Assembly: GCA_001001625.1 (NCBI GenBank)
Contig: LCKU01000001.1
Location: forward strand, 1-30,203
Reading direction: 5' to 3'
From: Parcubacteria group bacterium GW2011_GWA2_45_30
Lineage (GTDB): Bacteria > Patescibacteriota > Minisyncoccia > Sungbacterales > HO2-52-23
Length of the DNA: 30,203 nucleotides
Shown: in pieces, positions 23,341-30,100 of the stretch
How positions within the stretch are numbered: position 1 is the first letter of the stretch
Layout of the letters: every line of letters begins with the position of its first letter
Notes under the pieces: model-generated
The model's input: the letters and a program-made list of their open reading frames with translations, nothing else
What the model was told of the DNA's origin: nothing
Databases searched by the model: none
Translations under genes and position numbers: made by a program

Positions 23341-24357
23341 TTATGTGCTAATCAATTTTTTAAATTCCTCCACCATCGGAACTTGTTCCGCCTCCACGCC
23401 ATAGTATTCGGCCAAAGAAAGCGCGAACCAATCAGCCAAGATCAAAGAAGAAAAAATTGCCTGAAGCCGATTTTTCCCATGAATCATAACTACTTCCACC
23501 GGAAGCTTACGCGCGCGATACATTTTTTCAAGAATTTTCATTCTTTTTTGAATCCGCGGGTGATCACCCGCATCTTTTAAGAAAATAAAATGAAATGGCG
23601 CGTTTAGTTTTTTACGCTCTTCGACGCGAGTCCGCGCTCGCCGCACATCAACGTTAGTCCGCGCTTGAAGATCAAATCCGGTCATTTCATTATGATTTAA
23701 CTCCGGCAAAACATTGGCAAATGCCGGGATTTTTCCGGTTTCATTGAGTTTGATTTTCCAAGCATATCCCACCGCACGGTTCCTGACCGAGGTATAAATG
23801 ACCGGAACACTCTTTCGCAATTTTTTTGCCAACGCCACCCCCTTTGTCCGATAAAGTTCTGCATTAATAAGATGATATAACTTACTGGTTAGAATGAGCG
23901 CCGGATCTTTTCGCATTATTTTAAGAAGCGCCCGTAAATTAAACCCCAAACCCATCCGCGGCTGAATCCCGATATCCGGCATCTGCACATACGGTATGCT
24001 ATATTTACGCGCCATATTCAAAAGCTTGCCGCCGATAGAAATCGCGGCGAGCGGAAAACCAAGCGATCGAGCCGTCCGGAAAGCATCCAGTGCCTCCTCG
24101 GTGTTGCCTGAATAAGAGTCAACGATGATAAGAGTTTTTTTTCTATCTTGAACGGAAATTTCCGGCAAACCATAATTTTTATGAATGATGACCGGCAATG
24201 ATGGGTCGTAAGCCAGAAGAAGCTCGGCCGCCAACCCGGATCCTCCCATTCCGGCAATCACAAAACGCTCGTATTTTCTCAAACGAGCTTTATTCTCGAT
24301 TTTAGGGACGTACAAAAATTGTTTATTAAAATTTTTTATGGAGTCATACATGCTCAT
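23341..24357 (-). CDS. SIS-domain phosphoglucose/phosphomannose isomerase-like protein
   Basis: A double-SIS sugar isomerase of 338 residues from ATG 24357 (another ATG is at 24351; the TTG at 24366 is less likely). FVIAGMGGSGLAAELLLA (about 29-46) is the first sugar-phosphate site, and LIIVDSYSGNTEEALDAF follows the SxS/T pattern of phosphate binding. The late ELNHNEMTGFD carries the Glu and His expected in bifunctional PGI/PMI enzymes. It would interconvert fructose-6-P with glucose-6-P and possibly mannose-6-P, linking the kinase and glgA to glycolysis. It starts 11 nt after a RelE-like toxin gene on the same strand. Confidence 0.87.
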   Translation of the reverse strand: MSMYDSIKNFNKQFLYVPKIENKARLRKYERFVIAGMGGSGLAAELLLAYDPSLPVIIHKNYGLPEISVQDRKKTLIIVDSYSGNTEEALDAFRTARSLGFPLAAISIGGKLLNMARKYSIPYVQMPDIGIQPRMGLGFNLRALLKIMRKDPALILTSKLYHLINAELYRTKGVALAKKLRKSVPVIYTSVRNRAVGYAWKIKLNETGKIPAFANVLPELNHNEMTGFDLQARTNVDVRRARTRVEERKKLNAPFHFIFLKDAGDHPRIQKRMKILEKMYRARKLPVEVVMIHGKNRLQAIFSSLILADWFALSLAEYYGVEAEQVPMVEEFKKLIST

Positions 24358-24368
24358 ATCTGACAAAA

Positions 24369-24620
24369 TTATTTATAAATATCCCTTCTGTGACCAACTT
24401 TAAGAACTATAATATTGCCATCATTAATATCAATAAATACTCGATAATCTCCGATTCTAAAACGCCACTCTCCGAAAGCGGCGTCTTTTAATTTATCGGC
24501 AAAATGCAATGGATTCGCCGTGCTAACATAAAAATCCAGTTTCGTAATAATCCGTGTTTGAATATCTTTCGGAAGGCATTTTAAATCTTTAAGCGCCGAT
24601 AACTTAAAATAATATTTCAT
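24369..24620 (-). CDS. RelE/ParE-type toxin (pair 1)
   Basis: An 83-residue protein with the RelE/ParE pattern: KDLKCLPKDIQTRIITKLDFY helix, FADKLKDAAFGEWRFRIGDYRVFIDI core and a C-terminal VLKVGHRRDIYK, in which conserved Arg/His residues suggest an mRNA-cleaving RelE toxin. Its start overlaps the antitoxin stop by 4 nt (ATGA), the usual coupled order with antitoxin first. The pair sits between a membrane protein gene and the sugar isomerase gene, so expression of the isomerase may partly depend on this promoter. Confidence 0.85.
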   Translation of the reverse strand: MKYYFKLSALKDLKCLPKDIQTRIITKLDFYVSTANPLHFADKLKDAAFGEWRFRIGDYRVFIDINDGNIIVLKVGHRRDIYK

Positions 24621-24853
24621 AACTTGAATATGGATTTCAATTCTGCCGAAGAATAAAGTTTTTTCTCTTTGCGGACTTTAGCGATGGCCGCCTTGAAAAT
24701 GCTGGATTGCGCCATTTCCAAATCTTCCGCCGACAACTCAAGTTTAGCCTTTATTTGCTCATATTGCTCCAAAGGCAAAATAACCACCGGCTTTTTGCCG
24801 ATGATTTGCGGTTTTACACCACGGATTTGAAATAAAATTTGTTTGGTAGTCAT
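24617..24853 (-). CDS. Antitoxin of RelE-type pair 1
   Basis: A 78-residue protein whose N-terminal half (VKPQIIGKKPVVILPLEQYEQIKAKLE) resembles Phd/RelB-type antitoxins and whose C-terminal half (VRKEKKLYSSAELKSIF) is a charged tail for toxin wrapping. Assignment rests mainly on its 4-nt overlap with the RelE-like gene. A good promoter with leaderless geometry lies directly upstream. Confidence 0.75.
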   Translation of the reverse strand: MTTKQILFQIRGVKPQIIGKKPVVILPLEQYEQIKAKLELSAEDLEMAQSSIFKAAIAKVRKEKKLYSSAELKSIFKL

Positions 24854-24859
24854 GACTTA

Positions 24860-24888
24860 ACAATAGCAAATTTCAACAGCGATGTCCA
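24860..24888 (-). promoter_or_regulatory. Promoter of toxin-antitoxin pair 1, leaderless geometry
   Basis: TGGACA (24883-24888), a 17-bp spacer and TATTGT (24860-24865) on the minus strand are followed by exactly 6 nt and the antitoxin ATG. The -35 matches consensus at five of six positions. Confidence 0.65.
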
Positions 24889-24899
24889 ATCCACAAAAC

Positions 24900-25526
24900 C
24901 TATTCCAAAAATTTAAAAGTGGAGAGGATTTGACGAAAAAATGTTTTAACGTCTTGAATGGGACGATGATAAATACTAACTACGACAACGCCACCATTGG
25001 GATGCCGGATCTCTGCATTTGATTTGGTAAATGTGCCTTCAGTTTCAATATCCCAGTCAATCGCCGCCCTTAAATCATCCTGCTTAAAATTTTCACAACG
25101 TGCATTTTCCGGATATGCTCCACAATAAGTAATACCCATCATATTAAGACTATTTTGAGAAATATACCCGTAAGTCAAGATATAGGATATACCATTTAAT
25201 TTCCCGTCCCAAGAAATCTCCCGTTCTGCATCAAATCCTTTCTGCATAGTAAGGTCTGCCGGATGCTTTATCTCAAACCCGTATTTTTCGTTGCGGTAGG
25301 TTTGCCATCCCGAAATATCCGCCTGCCCTAAACTCGGTTTGGGACATTCTGCAAACTCGCAATTGGGGCCGGTGGGGCCGACTTTTGACCCGTCGGGGCA
25401 GAGTTTTGCATCCCGGATGCAAACAATTTGTCTGGGTGTGGATTGAAAATAATCCAGACCCATCAAATATCCACCCAATAGCAAAATCCCTACGGTAAGG
25501 GATAGAACTATAATTTTGAAATTCAT
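24900..25526 (-). CDS. Membrane-anchored surface protein with Cys-rich PDGS/TGPNCEFA motif
   Basis: A 208-residue protein with an N-terminal membrane anchor or signal (about 4-24, KIIVLSLTVGILLLGGYLMGL). A short Cys module follows (about 35-62, CIRDAKLCPDGSKVGPTG then PNCEFAECP), a pattern I associate with Patescibacterial surface proteins. The C-terminal domain starting WQTYRNEKYGFEIKHP resembles the PsbP-like extracellular domains of these bacteria and ends QILSTFKFLE. Function unknown. It starts 4 nt after toxin 2. Its last 25 nt recur exactly at 26054-26078 in a gene remnant beyond toxin-antitoxin pair 2. Confidence 0.7.
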   Translation of the reverse strand: MNFKIIVLSLTVGILLLGGYLMGLDYFQSTPRQIVCIRDAKLCPDGSKVGPTGPNCEFAECPKPSLGQADISGWQTYRNEKYGFEIKHPADLTMQKGFDAEREISWDGKLNGISYILTYGYISQNSLNMMGITYCGAYPENARCENFKQDDLRAAIDWDIETEGTFTKSNAEIRHPNGGVVVVSIYHRPIQDVKTFFRQILSTFKFLE

Positions 25527-25530
25527 TAAA

Positions 25531-25779
25531 TTATTGATAATGATTATTTATATCTATAATTTCTACAGTATCTTTTTGCATAAAAATAAATATAGCACGA
25601 TATTTCTGATCAATTCTAAAACTCCAGAACCTAAATTGTTTTGGTTCTAAGAGCTCCGTTTCTAGGCTTGGATGAGAAATATTTTGCTCAAAAAGCAGTT
25701 TTTGTTTATCAAACTTTTCCTTAAGCTTTCGTTTCTTAAGAAATTCTACTAGCCGAGGATTTAATGGCAAAATTGTCAT
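25531..25779 (-). CDS. RelE/YoeB-type toxin (pair 2)
   Basis: An 82-residue protein: KFDKQKLLFEQNISHPSLET followed by the core QFRFWSFRIDQKYRAIFIF and the ending TVEIIDINNHYQ. The repeated aromatic/Arg core and the terminal His-Tyr fit YoeB/Txe-like mRNA interferases. It overlaps its antitoxin gene by 4 nt. It is clearly diverged from toxin 1, so this is a second independent pair, not a recent duplicate. Confidence 0.75.
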   Translation of the reverse strand: MTILPLNPRLVEFLKKRKLKEKFDKQKLLFEQNISHPSLETELLEPKQFRFWSFRIDQKYRAIFIFMQKDTVEIIDINNHYQ

Positions 25780-26000
25780 GCATTAAAATAAGACGAGTCC
25801 ATGAGCCCTTTTTCTAAGCTTTTTAAGAACTCTGCGTTATATTTTTTGGTTGCCTTAAATGCCTGCATTATTATTGCGGGGTTTCGGGTGGGTGGCGGAG
25901 AAAAAATATCATTCTCGATTTCCCTGCGCATTTGTTCATAGCGCATTGTTTTCTCGACCAATGTCTCGTATTCTTTTTTAGGTATAGTAACTGTATTCAT
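25776..26000 (-). CDS. Antitoxin of RelE-type pair 2
   Basis: A 74-residue protein. The start MNTVTIPKKEYETLVEKTMR is typical of AbrB/Phd-like antitoxins, with a helical, charged middle and a tail (YNAEFLKSLEKGLMDSSYF). Assignment depends on position and the 4-nt overlap with the toxin. It has the best promoter in the window, with no room for a leader. Confidence 0.7.
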   Translation of the reverse strand: MNTVTIPKKEYETLVEKTMRYEQMRREIENDIFSPPPTRNPAIIMQAFKATKKYNAEFLKSLEKGLMDSSYFNA

Positions 26001-26006
26001 ATTCTT

Positions 26007-26035
26007 ATGATAGACACTTTATATGCTGTTGTCAA
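26007..26035 (-). promoter_or_regulatory. Promoter of toxin-antitoxin pair 2, leaderless geometry
   Basis: A consensus TTGACA (26030-26035), a 17-bp spacer and TATCAT (26007-26012) on the minus strand are followed by exactly 6 nt and the antitoxin ATG at 26000. The start site should be at the ATG itself. Confidence 0.75.
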
Positions 26036-26044
26036 ATTAAATGA

Positions 26045-26152
26045 TTACTTAATAAATTTAAAAGTGGAGAGGATTTGATATAAAACAGCATCTTCCCATC
26101 CTTCATTTTTACTTTGAAACTCAAATATATTACCGTTTTCAAAAAAAGGTGG
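26045..26152 (-). pseudogene. 3' remnant of a paralogue of the Cys-motif surface protein gene
   Basis: In one frame the minus strand encodes FEFQSKNEGWEDAVLYQI then LSTFKFIK and a TAA. The ending matches the C-terminus of the protein at 24900-25526 (QILSTFKFLE), and 25 nt (26054-26078) are identical to 24909-24933. The frame is closed upstream by TAG at 26153-26155 and lacks a start. The rest of the 219-bp gap (26156-26219) shows nothing recognisable. Confidence 0.6.
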
Positions 26153-26219
26153 CTATAAGGGGTCTGTTATCAGCAGTAAATTTTATTACCTCATTATTGC
26201 CTGTGGGTATTTTAAACAT

Positions 26220-26978
26220 TTATGCAATATCTGTAAAAATACGGGCATCTTTCATTTCGCGTAAAATCCGCGCCGGGGTTTCGGCCAGCGATCCGGTATT
26301 CTGCAAAACGCGCGCTAACGCAGGCCGTTTATCTTCGCCGGCAACATATACAATTGACTGATGAATTTCGTTGCGGAGAAACGGCAAACGCAGGGTTATA
26401 CGCAAAGGGGTCAAACTTTTTTGCGGCGTGGCATCATACCCCAACACCCATTTATCCTCTTCCTCAAATAATTTATTAAATAGCGCCGGATTTTCCGGAT
26501 ACGGCAAAATACCGGCGGTATGCCCATTATCCCCGATTCCCTGCGTGGCGAAAATTTTTCCGTCCGGATGCGCTTCTTTCCAGGCACGAAGCTCTGATTC
26601 ATACGAATGAACGCTTTCCTGCAACCCTTCCAGAACTTTGCCTTGCCGCCATTCTTCAGCAATAACATCATTGGTCTTTCCACCCCAAGGATGTAAAAAA
26701 ACAGCACCCGCCCGTTGCGCCTCCAAATAAAATGAGGTGCTTTGCAAAGACAAAAAATTGCTGGCAGAAATATCCGGACTGTAGCGCTCATCTAAAACAC
26801 CTATGGTGGCGCGAGCGCCAAAGTGTCCGATATTTATTTCTTTGAGCAGATGCAGGGCCGATCCTCCGGATACAAGAAAAAGTATAGGGCTTGGTTCACA
26901 GGCCTCAAAAGAAAGATTGATCACGCTCCCGGCGCGCCGGAGCGCATTCATATTATTTTGGCAGCGAATTATTTCCAT
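26220..26978 (-). CDS. 6-phosphogluconolactonase / glucosamine-6-phosphate isomerase family
   Basis: A protein of 252 residues. The N-terminal LFLVSGGSALHLLKEI (about 33-48) is the phosphate-binding loop, VLDERYSPDISASN corresponds to the usual DER motif, and QGIGDNGHTAGILPYP (about 146-161) to the family's GxGxDGHTAxLFP. A lactonase of the oxidative pentose phosphate route is the likeliest role, fitting the sugar enzymes nearby. The DN in GDNGH and the divergent sequence leave a glucosamine-6-phosphate deaminase possible. It lies 40 nt after the TlpA-like gene. The ATG follows a TATAAT by one base, so that box cannot serve this start in the usual way. Confidence 0.8.
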   Translation of the reverse strand: MEIIRCQNNMNALRRAGSVINLSFEACEPSPILFLVSGGSALHLLKEINIGHFGARATIGVLDERYSPDISASNFLSLQSTSFYLEAQRAGAVFLHPWGGKTNDVIAEEWRQGKVLEGLQESVHSYESELRAWKEAHPDGKIFATQGIGDNGHTAGILPYPENPALFNKLFEEEDKWVLGYDATPQKSLTPLRITLRLPFLRNEIHQSIVYVAGEDKRPALARVLQNTGSLAETPARILREMKDARIFTDIA

Positions 26979-27018
26979 TATTATACTTAAATCATCGAAA
27001 TTTCTATTGCGAATAACA

Positions 27019-27537
27019 TTATAAAATTTCCTGCACCCTTCTGCGCATCTCTTCTAATCCCATCATATCACGCTTGTGATAGCGGATGAATCCTTCGCGG
27101 TCCACGAATAATGTCTCGGGCATGGAAAAACCGTTAATGGCTTGGTACAGCGTATCATCCGGATCAAGCAATAAAACAATCTTGCTGGTGACGCCGTATT
27201 CATCCGAATATTTTTTAGCAATTTCCAACGTTTCTCTGCGATCAACCGCAATTACCGTAATCTTACCGCCGAATTCCTGCTGAAGAGCGGCCAAATCCGG
27301 CAATTCTTTTTTATAATACGGAGACCAGGAAGCCCAAACATTTATCACCCTGGGTTTGCCGCGAAATTCGGATAAATTCACGGCCTTTCCCGTGTAATCG
27401 CTAAGGATCAATTCCGGCATACGCTTATCTTCCGGAGAAATAGGAACCTCAACCACATCGCGCCAGCTTAAAATGTAATAAACAGCTCCCGCGGCAATAA
27501 CAACTGCTATAATAAACCAGAATATCTTGCCGCTCAT
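27019..27537 (-). CDS. TlpA-like membrane-anchored thioredoxin fold lacking both active-site cysteines
   Basis: A protein of 172 residues with an N-terminal membrane anchor (about 4-24, KIFWFIIAVVIAAGAVYYIL) and a TlpA/ResA-type thioredoxin domain (about 40-172). The landmark WASWCPPCRKELP is WASWSPYYKKELP here: both catalytic cysteines are replaced (Ser72, Tyr75). The remainder is conserved, including the cis-Pro region MPETLFVDREGFIRYHK. It therefore cannot do thiol-disulfide exchange and may instead be a structural or binding protein outside the membrane. It overlaps the glutaredoxin gene by 4 nt, so the two are translationally coupled. Confidence 0.85.
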   Translation of the reverse strand: MSGKIFWFIIAVVIAAGAVYYILSWRDVVEVPISPEDKRMPELILSDYTGKAVNLSEFRGKPRVINVWASWSPYYKKELPDLAALQQEFGGKITVIAVDRRETLEIAKKYSDEYGVTSKIVLLLDPDDTLYQAINGFSMPETLFVDREGFIRYHKRDMMGLEEMRRRVQEIL

Positions 27538-27767
27538 AGATGAAGCGCTTCTTTTAGCTCCGGTTGATCAAACCCCACGATAATTTTTCCGTCAACATCA
27601 ATAACCGGCACCCCGAGCTGTCCGGATTTTTGGATCATTTCATCACGCGCCCCTGCGTCTTGGGCCACATTTTTTTCTTCATACGCCACGCTGTTTTTTG
27701 CGAAAAATTCTTTGGCCATCTTGCAGTAAACGCAGGCAGGGGTGGTATAAATTTTTACGTTAACCAT
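27534..27767 (-). CDS. Glutaredoxin/NrdH-like redox protein
   Basis: A 77-residue thioredoxin-fold protein with the active site Cys12-Val-Tyr-Cys15 in TTPACVYCKMAKEF, cis-Pro region LGVPVIDVDGKIIVGFD and the C-terminal ELKEAL helix. The size and TxPxCxYC pattern fit small NrdH/glutaredoxin-like proteins that reduce cytoplasmic partners. It would be reduced by glutathione or by a thioredoxin reductase such as the one at 17485-18468. The 4-nt overlap with the cysteine-less TlpA-like gene suggests a shared process. Confidence 0.9.
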   Translation of the reverse strand: MVNVKIYTTPACVYCKMAKEFFAKNSVAYEEKNVAQDAGARDEMIQKSGQLGVPVIDVDGKIIVGFDQPELKEALHL

Positions 27768-27778
27768 TTATCTTTAAA

Positions 27779-27816
27779 ACACTAACAGCACCAACAGAAA
27801 CTAACAGCACTAACAG
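27779..27816. repeat. Word-like degenerate repeat upstream of the glutaredoxin gene
   Basis: Successive ACTAACAGC/ACCAACAGA/ACTAACAGC/ACTAACAG units, about 9-11 nt each. It begins 12 nt upstream of the glutaredoxin start codon and is non-coding. Confidence 0.75.
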
Positions 27817-27829
27817 TCTACGTTTTTCT

Positions 27830-27884
27830 ATTCGCGCTGTTCGCATCAAGCGCCAAAGGCGCTTTTGTTCGCGCTGTTCGTGAT
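27830..27884. repeat. Direct repeats around a perfect hairpin
   Basis: Two copies of TTCGCGCTGTTCG flank a 17-nt perfect hairpin (27848-27864, AAGCGCC/GGCGCTT, loop AAA). On the plus strand it is followed by TTTG. No plus-strand gene ends here, and on the minus strand, where the zinc-ribbon gene ends, there is no T tract. It may be an RNA-stabilising or repeat structure rather than a terminator. Confidence 0.6.
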
Positions 27885-27887
27885 TCT

Positions 27888-29624
27888 TTATATTACCTCA
27901 TTATTATAGCATGTCTTGCAATAAATAACAGGCGCCTCATCTTGAGTATAGTTGGTCGTAAATGATGCTCCGCATTTATCACATGTCCGGGGAATTACCC
28001 GCAAATTTTTTATCCACTGGCTGAATTTCTCATCAATCCGGCAAAAAGGGCACTGCCGCGGCAAGGGAAAATTTCTTTCCCGCAAGAATTTTAATTCCAT
28101 GGGTATAATCCGGAATCCCTTGCCGCAAGTCGCGCATTCAATAACTTCCTGAAGTATGGAGTCAAGGGCGTTTTTAATATGATCCGGCAGGTCTCCCGCT
28201 TTTTGGGTAATGGGGTAAGTTCTTTTCTCCTCATCCAGCCATTTATATCCTTGAGTCAGTGCCTCTTCTTTCGTGAGAGGAAAAAATCTCTGCGCCAGCG
28301 TGTCATTATACGGAAACGCGCTTAATTCTGCCGGAAAAAACTCCCCGTATTGATATATTATCTTTCGGATTTCGTGTTTCGAATTTCGGATTTCGGAAAT
28401 GTACGGCATCTCGTCCATGTGCTTTTTAATTTGCGGCACAAGTTTTTCATATTTTTCCTTGGAATATTTTTTATTCAAAATACAATACTTTCCTTTCCGT
28501 AATCCCGCACACCCGAAATTATTATCCCCTCCAAAGGTAAATTGACAATAATCCAACGAATGTGCATTAAGTCCCGACTCCACACAAAATTTAAGATTAG
28601 CGCTATCTTGACCAACTGCGCATGATTCATAAGATAATTGCAGATTATTGCCCCAGGCCGATACGTCATAACAATCCTTGATTGGCGGCAAAGAAAGCAT
28701 AAAAAGAAATTTACTGTCTTCGGCAGGACCCCATATTTCATAACATTCTTTACAATTTTTACACTGAAAATAATGACTGCCGCTGGAATTTACGGAAAAA
28801 TCATCCATATGCGGCTTAGGCAACAGAGTTTTCCAGTGTTCTTCGGATATGCGCTTGGCTTCCTGATATTTGGCAAAAGAGCCGAGATCCCATTTTTTCA
28901 TTTCTTCTTTATACCCTTCGGGGCTGTATTGCTTGTTGAAAATGCGATACTTTTGATTGCGCAGGTTCGCTGAAGCAAAACAATTTTGGCATCCATGGGA
29001 GTCACGTAGAAAAAAACAGTCCAGCGATTCCGATACCTGACTTCTCAAACCCGCACACCGGGAATTTTTATAGGAGTGCATGGAATCATAGCAAAGCTCG
29101 GATTGCAAAATTAAGGAAGAATCCAATATATCGCGACAATTTTTAATATATACGCCGTGCGCGCAATCCTCATCAAAATCCGCCTGATAAATCAAATAAC
29201 AATTTTTCAGGTTTCCAGCGTGGTTAACATAGGGAGAGTTTATAAGCGAAGTTATTTCTATTGATAATCCGGGCCGCGGCGCCTCATGAAACAAATCATT
29301 ATATTGCTAGAAAAATGGCTTGGAAAAATCATACTCGCGCCCGTACTGATACGGATCCCATTTATCCGACCACCAGCACTTTTGGCAATATACCGGATAT
29401 GTATATTCCGGGGCGTAACTAGAAATCATATTTTTTCCGCACAAATCGCACTTTCTTTTATAAAACGTCCGCTCATTCCGAAATAACAAACGCAGCTGTA
29501 GCCGGCAGTCCGGACAAAACGTAGGCGGCGGAACGTGAATTTTTTCATAAAATGCAAAGTCCTCCGGTTCGATAGTGAACCCGCTTTTACAATTTTGACA
29601 GGTTTTTGTTTCAGGACGTATCAT
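27888..29624 (-). pseudogene. Patescibacterial multi-zinc-ribbon protein, split by one in-frame TAG
   Basis: One long frame from ATG 29624 to TAA at 27888, interrupted only by TAG at 29307-29309. The first 105 residues carry zinc ribbons (KTCQNCKSGFTIEPEDF, PPTFCPDCRL, KCDLCGKNM, VYCQKCWWSDKWDPYQYGRE) and end YDFSKPFF. The frame then goes straight on as QYNDLFHEAPRPGLSI, the expected continuation in the family as I recall it. The second part has many Cys and repeated N/C motifs (KNCYLIYQADFDEDCAHG), more ribbons (CATCGKGF, CPFCRIDEKF) and a C-terminal CDKCGASF...CKTCYN. An apparent start at 29294 is only a TTG with no ribosome site. The function is unknown. A word repeat lies in frame at 28363-28399. 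It could be a nonsense allele, a sequence error or a readthrough gene. Confidence 0.8.
28363..28399. repeat. Word-like degenerate repeat inside the zinc-ribbon gene
   Basis: Five copies of a TTTCGGAT/TTTCGTGT/TTTCGAAT word lie in tandem and in frame, encoding SEIRNSKHEIRKI. The translation is charged low-complexity sequence between two conserved segments. Confidence 0.65.
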
Positions 29625-29627
29625 ACT

Positions 29628-29855
29628 TTATAGCAAAGTTAAAAACTCCTCAACGGTCAAGCCGGATTGTGTAATAATCGCTTTCAATGTTTTGGGTGTT
29701 AAATCTTTACGATGGAACGGCACGGTAACTCTCAAACTCCGATTAGCAAAATGACGAAGTTGGATATGACTGCCCGATTGATGAAATTCGTAAAAACGAG
29801 CTCGTTTAAGAGCCCGAATTACAAGAATAGACGGAATACGAGGTAATTTCGACAT
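29628..29855 (-). CDS. hicA: HicA-type mRNA interferase toxin
   Basis: A 75-residue protein with a double-stranded-RNA-binding-like fold. KLPRIPSILVIRALKRARFYEF is followed by the conserved catalytic region GSHIQLRH, whose His is the expected active-site residue, and by LRVTVPFHRKDLTPKTLKAI. It lies 5 nt after the hicB gene and 3 nt before the zinc-ribbon gene. The antitoxin-first order is one of the known arrangements. Confidence 0.9.
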   Translation of the reverse strand: MSKLPRIPSILVIRALKRARFYEFHQSGSHIQLRHFANRSLRVTVPFHRKDLTPKTLKAIITQSGLTVEEFLTLL

Positions 29856-29860
29856 AAAAT

Positions 29861-30100
29861 TTATGCCGATACTCTAATTCTTTCTCTATGAAAACCTGTC
29901 CTTGAAAATGACAAAGGTTTTTCTTTAAGCACCGCCTCCAAGTAACAACGAATTGCATCTTTAACCATTTCCCGGGCCTCTTTCAAAGAGTCACCTTCGG
30001 TCACCAGTCCAGGAAGTTTAGGAACGGTTACGGTATAACCGGCCCCATTCGGATCAAAAATCGCTTCGTATTGATATACTGTTTCTATTCGTTTCTTCAT
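29861..30100 (-). CDS. hicB: HicB-type antitoxin
   Basis: A 79-residue protein from ATG 30100. The partial RNase H-like fold is seen in YQYEAIFDPNGAGYTVTVPK, followed by LPGLVTEGDSLKEAREM and VKDAIRCYLEAVLKE, classic for HicB. No C-terminal DNA-binding domain is obvious in the short tail (SFSRTGFHRERIRVSA). The longer frame to 30169 adds an Arg-rich peptide without family support. The upstream 103 bp to the window end hold no other gene that I can support. Confidence 0.9.
   Translation of the reverse strand: MKKRIETVYQYEAIFDPNGAGYTVTVPKLPGLVTEGDSLKEAREMVKDAIRCYLEAVLKEKPLSFSRTGFHRERIRVSA

Noticed and set aside
27848..27864. Intrinsic terminator for the zinc-ribbon gene
   Set aside because: The hairpin is perfect but has a T tract only on the plus strand, where no gene ends.
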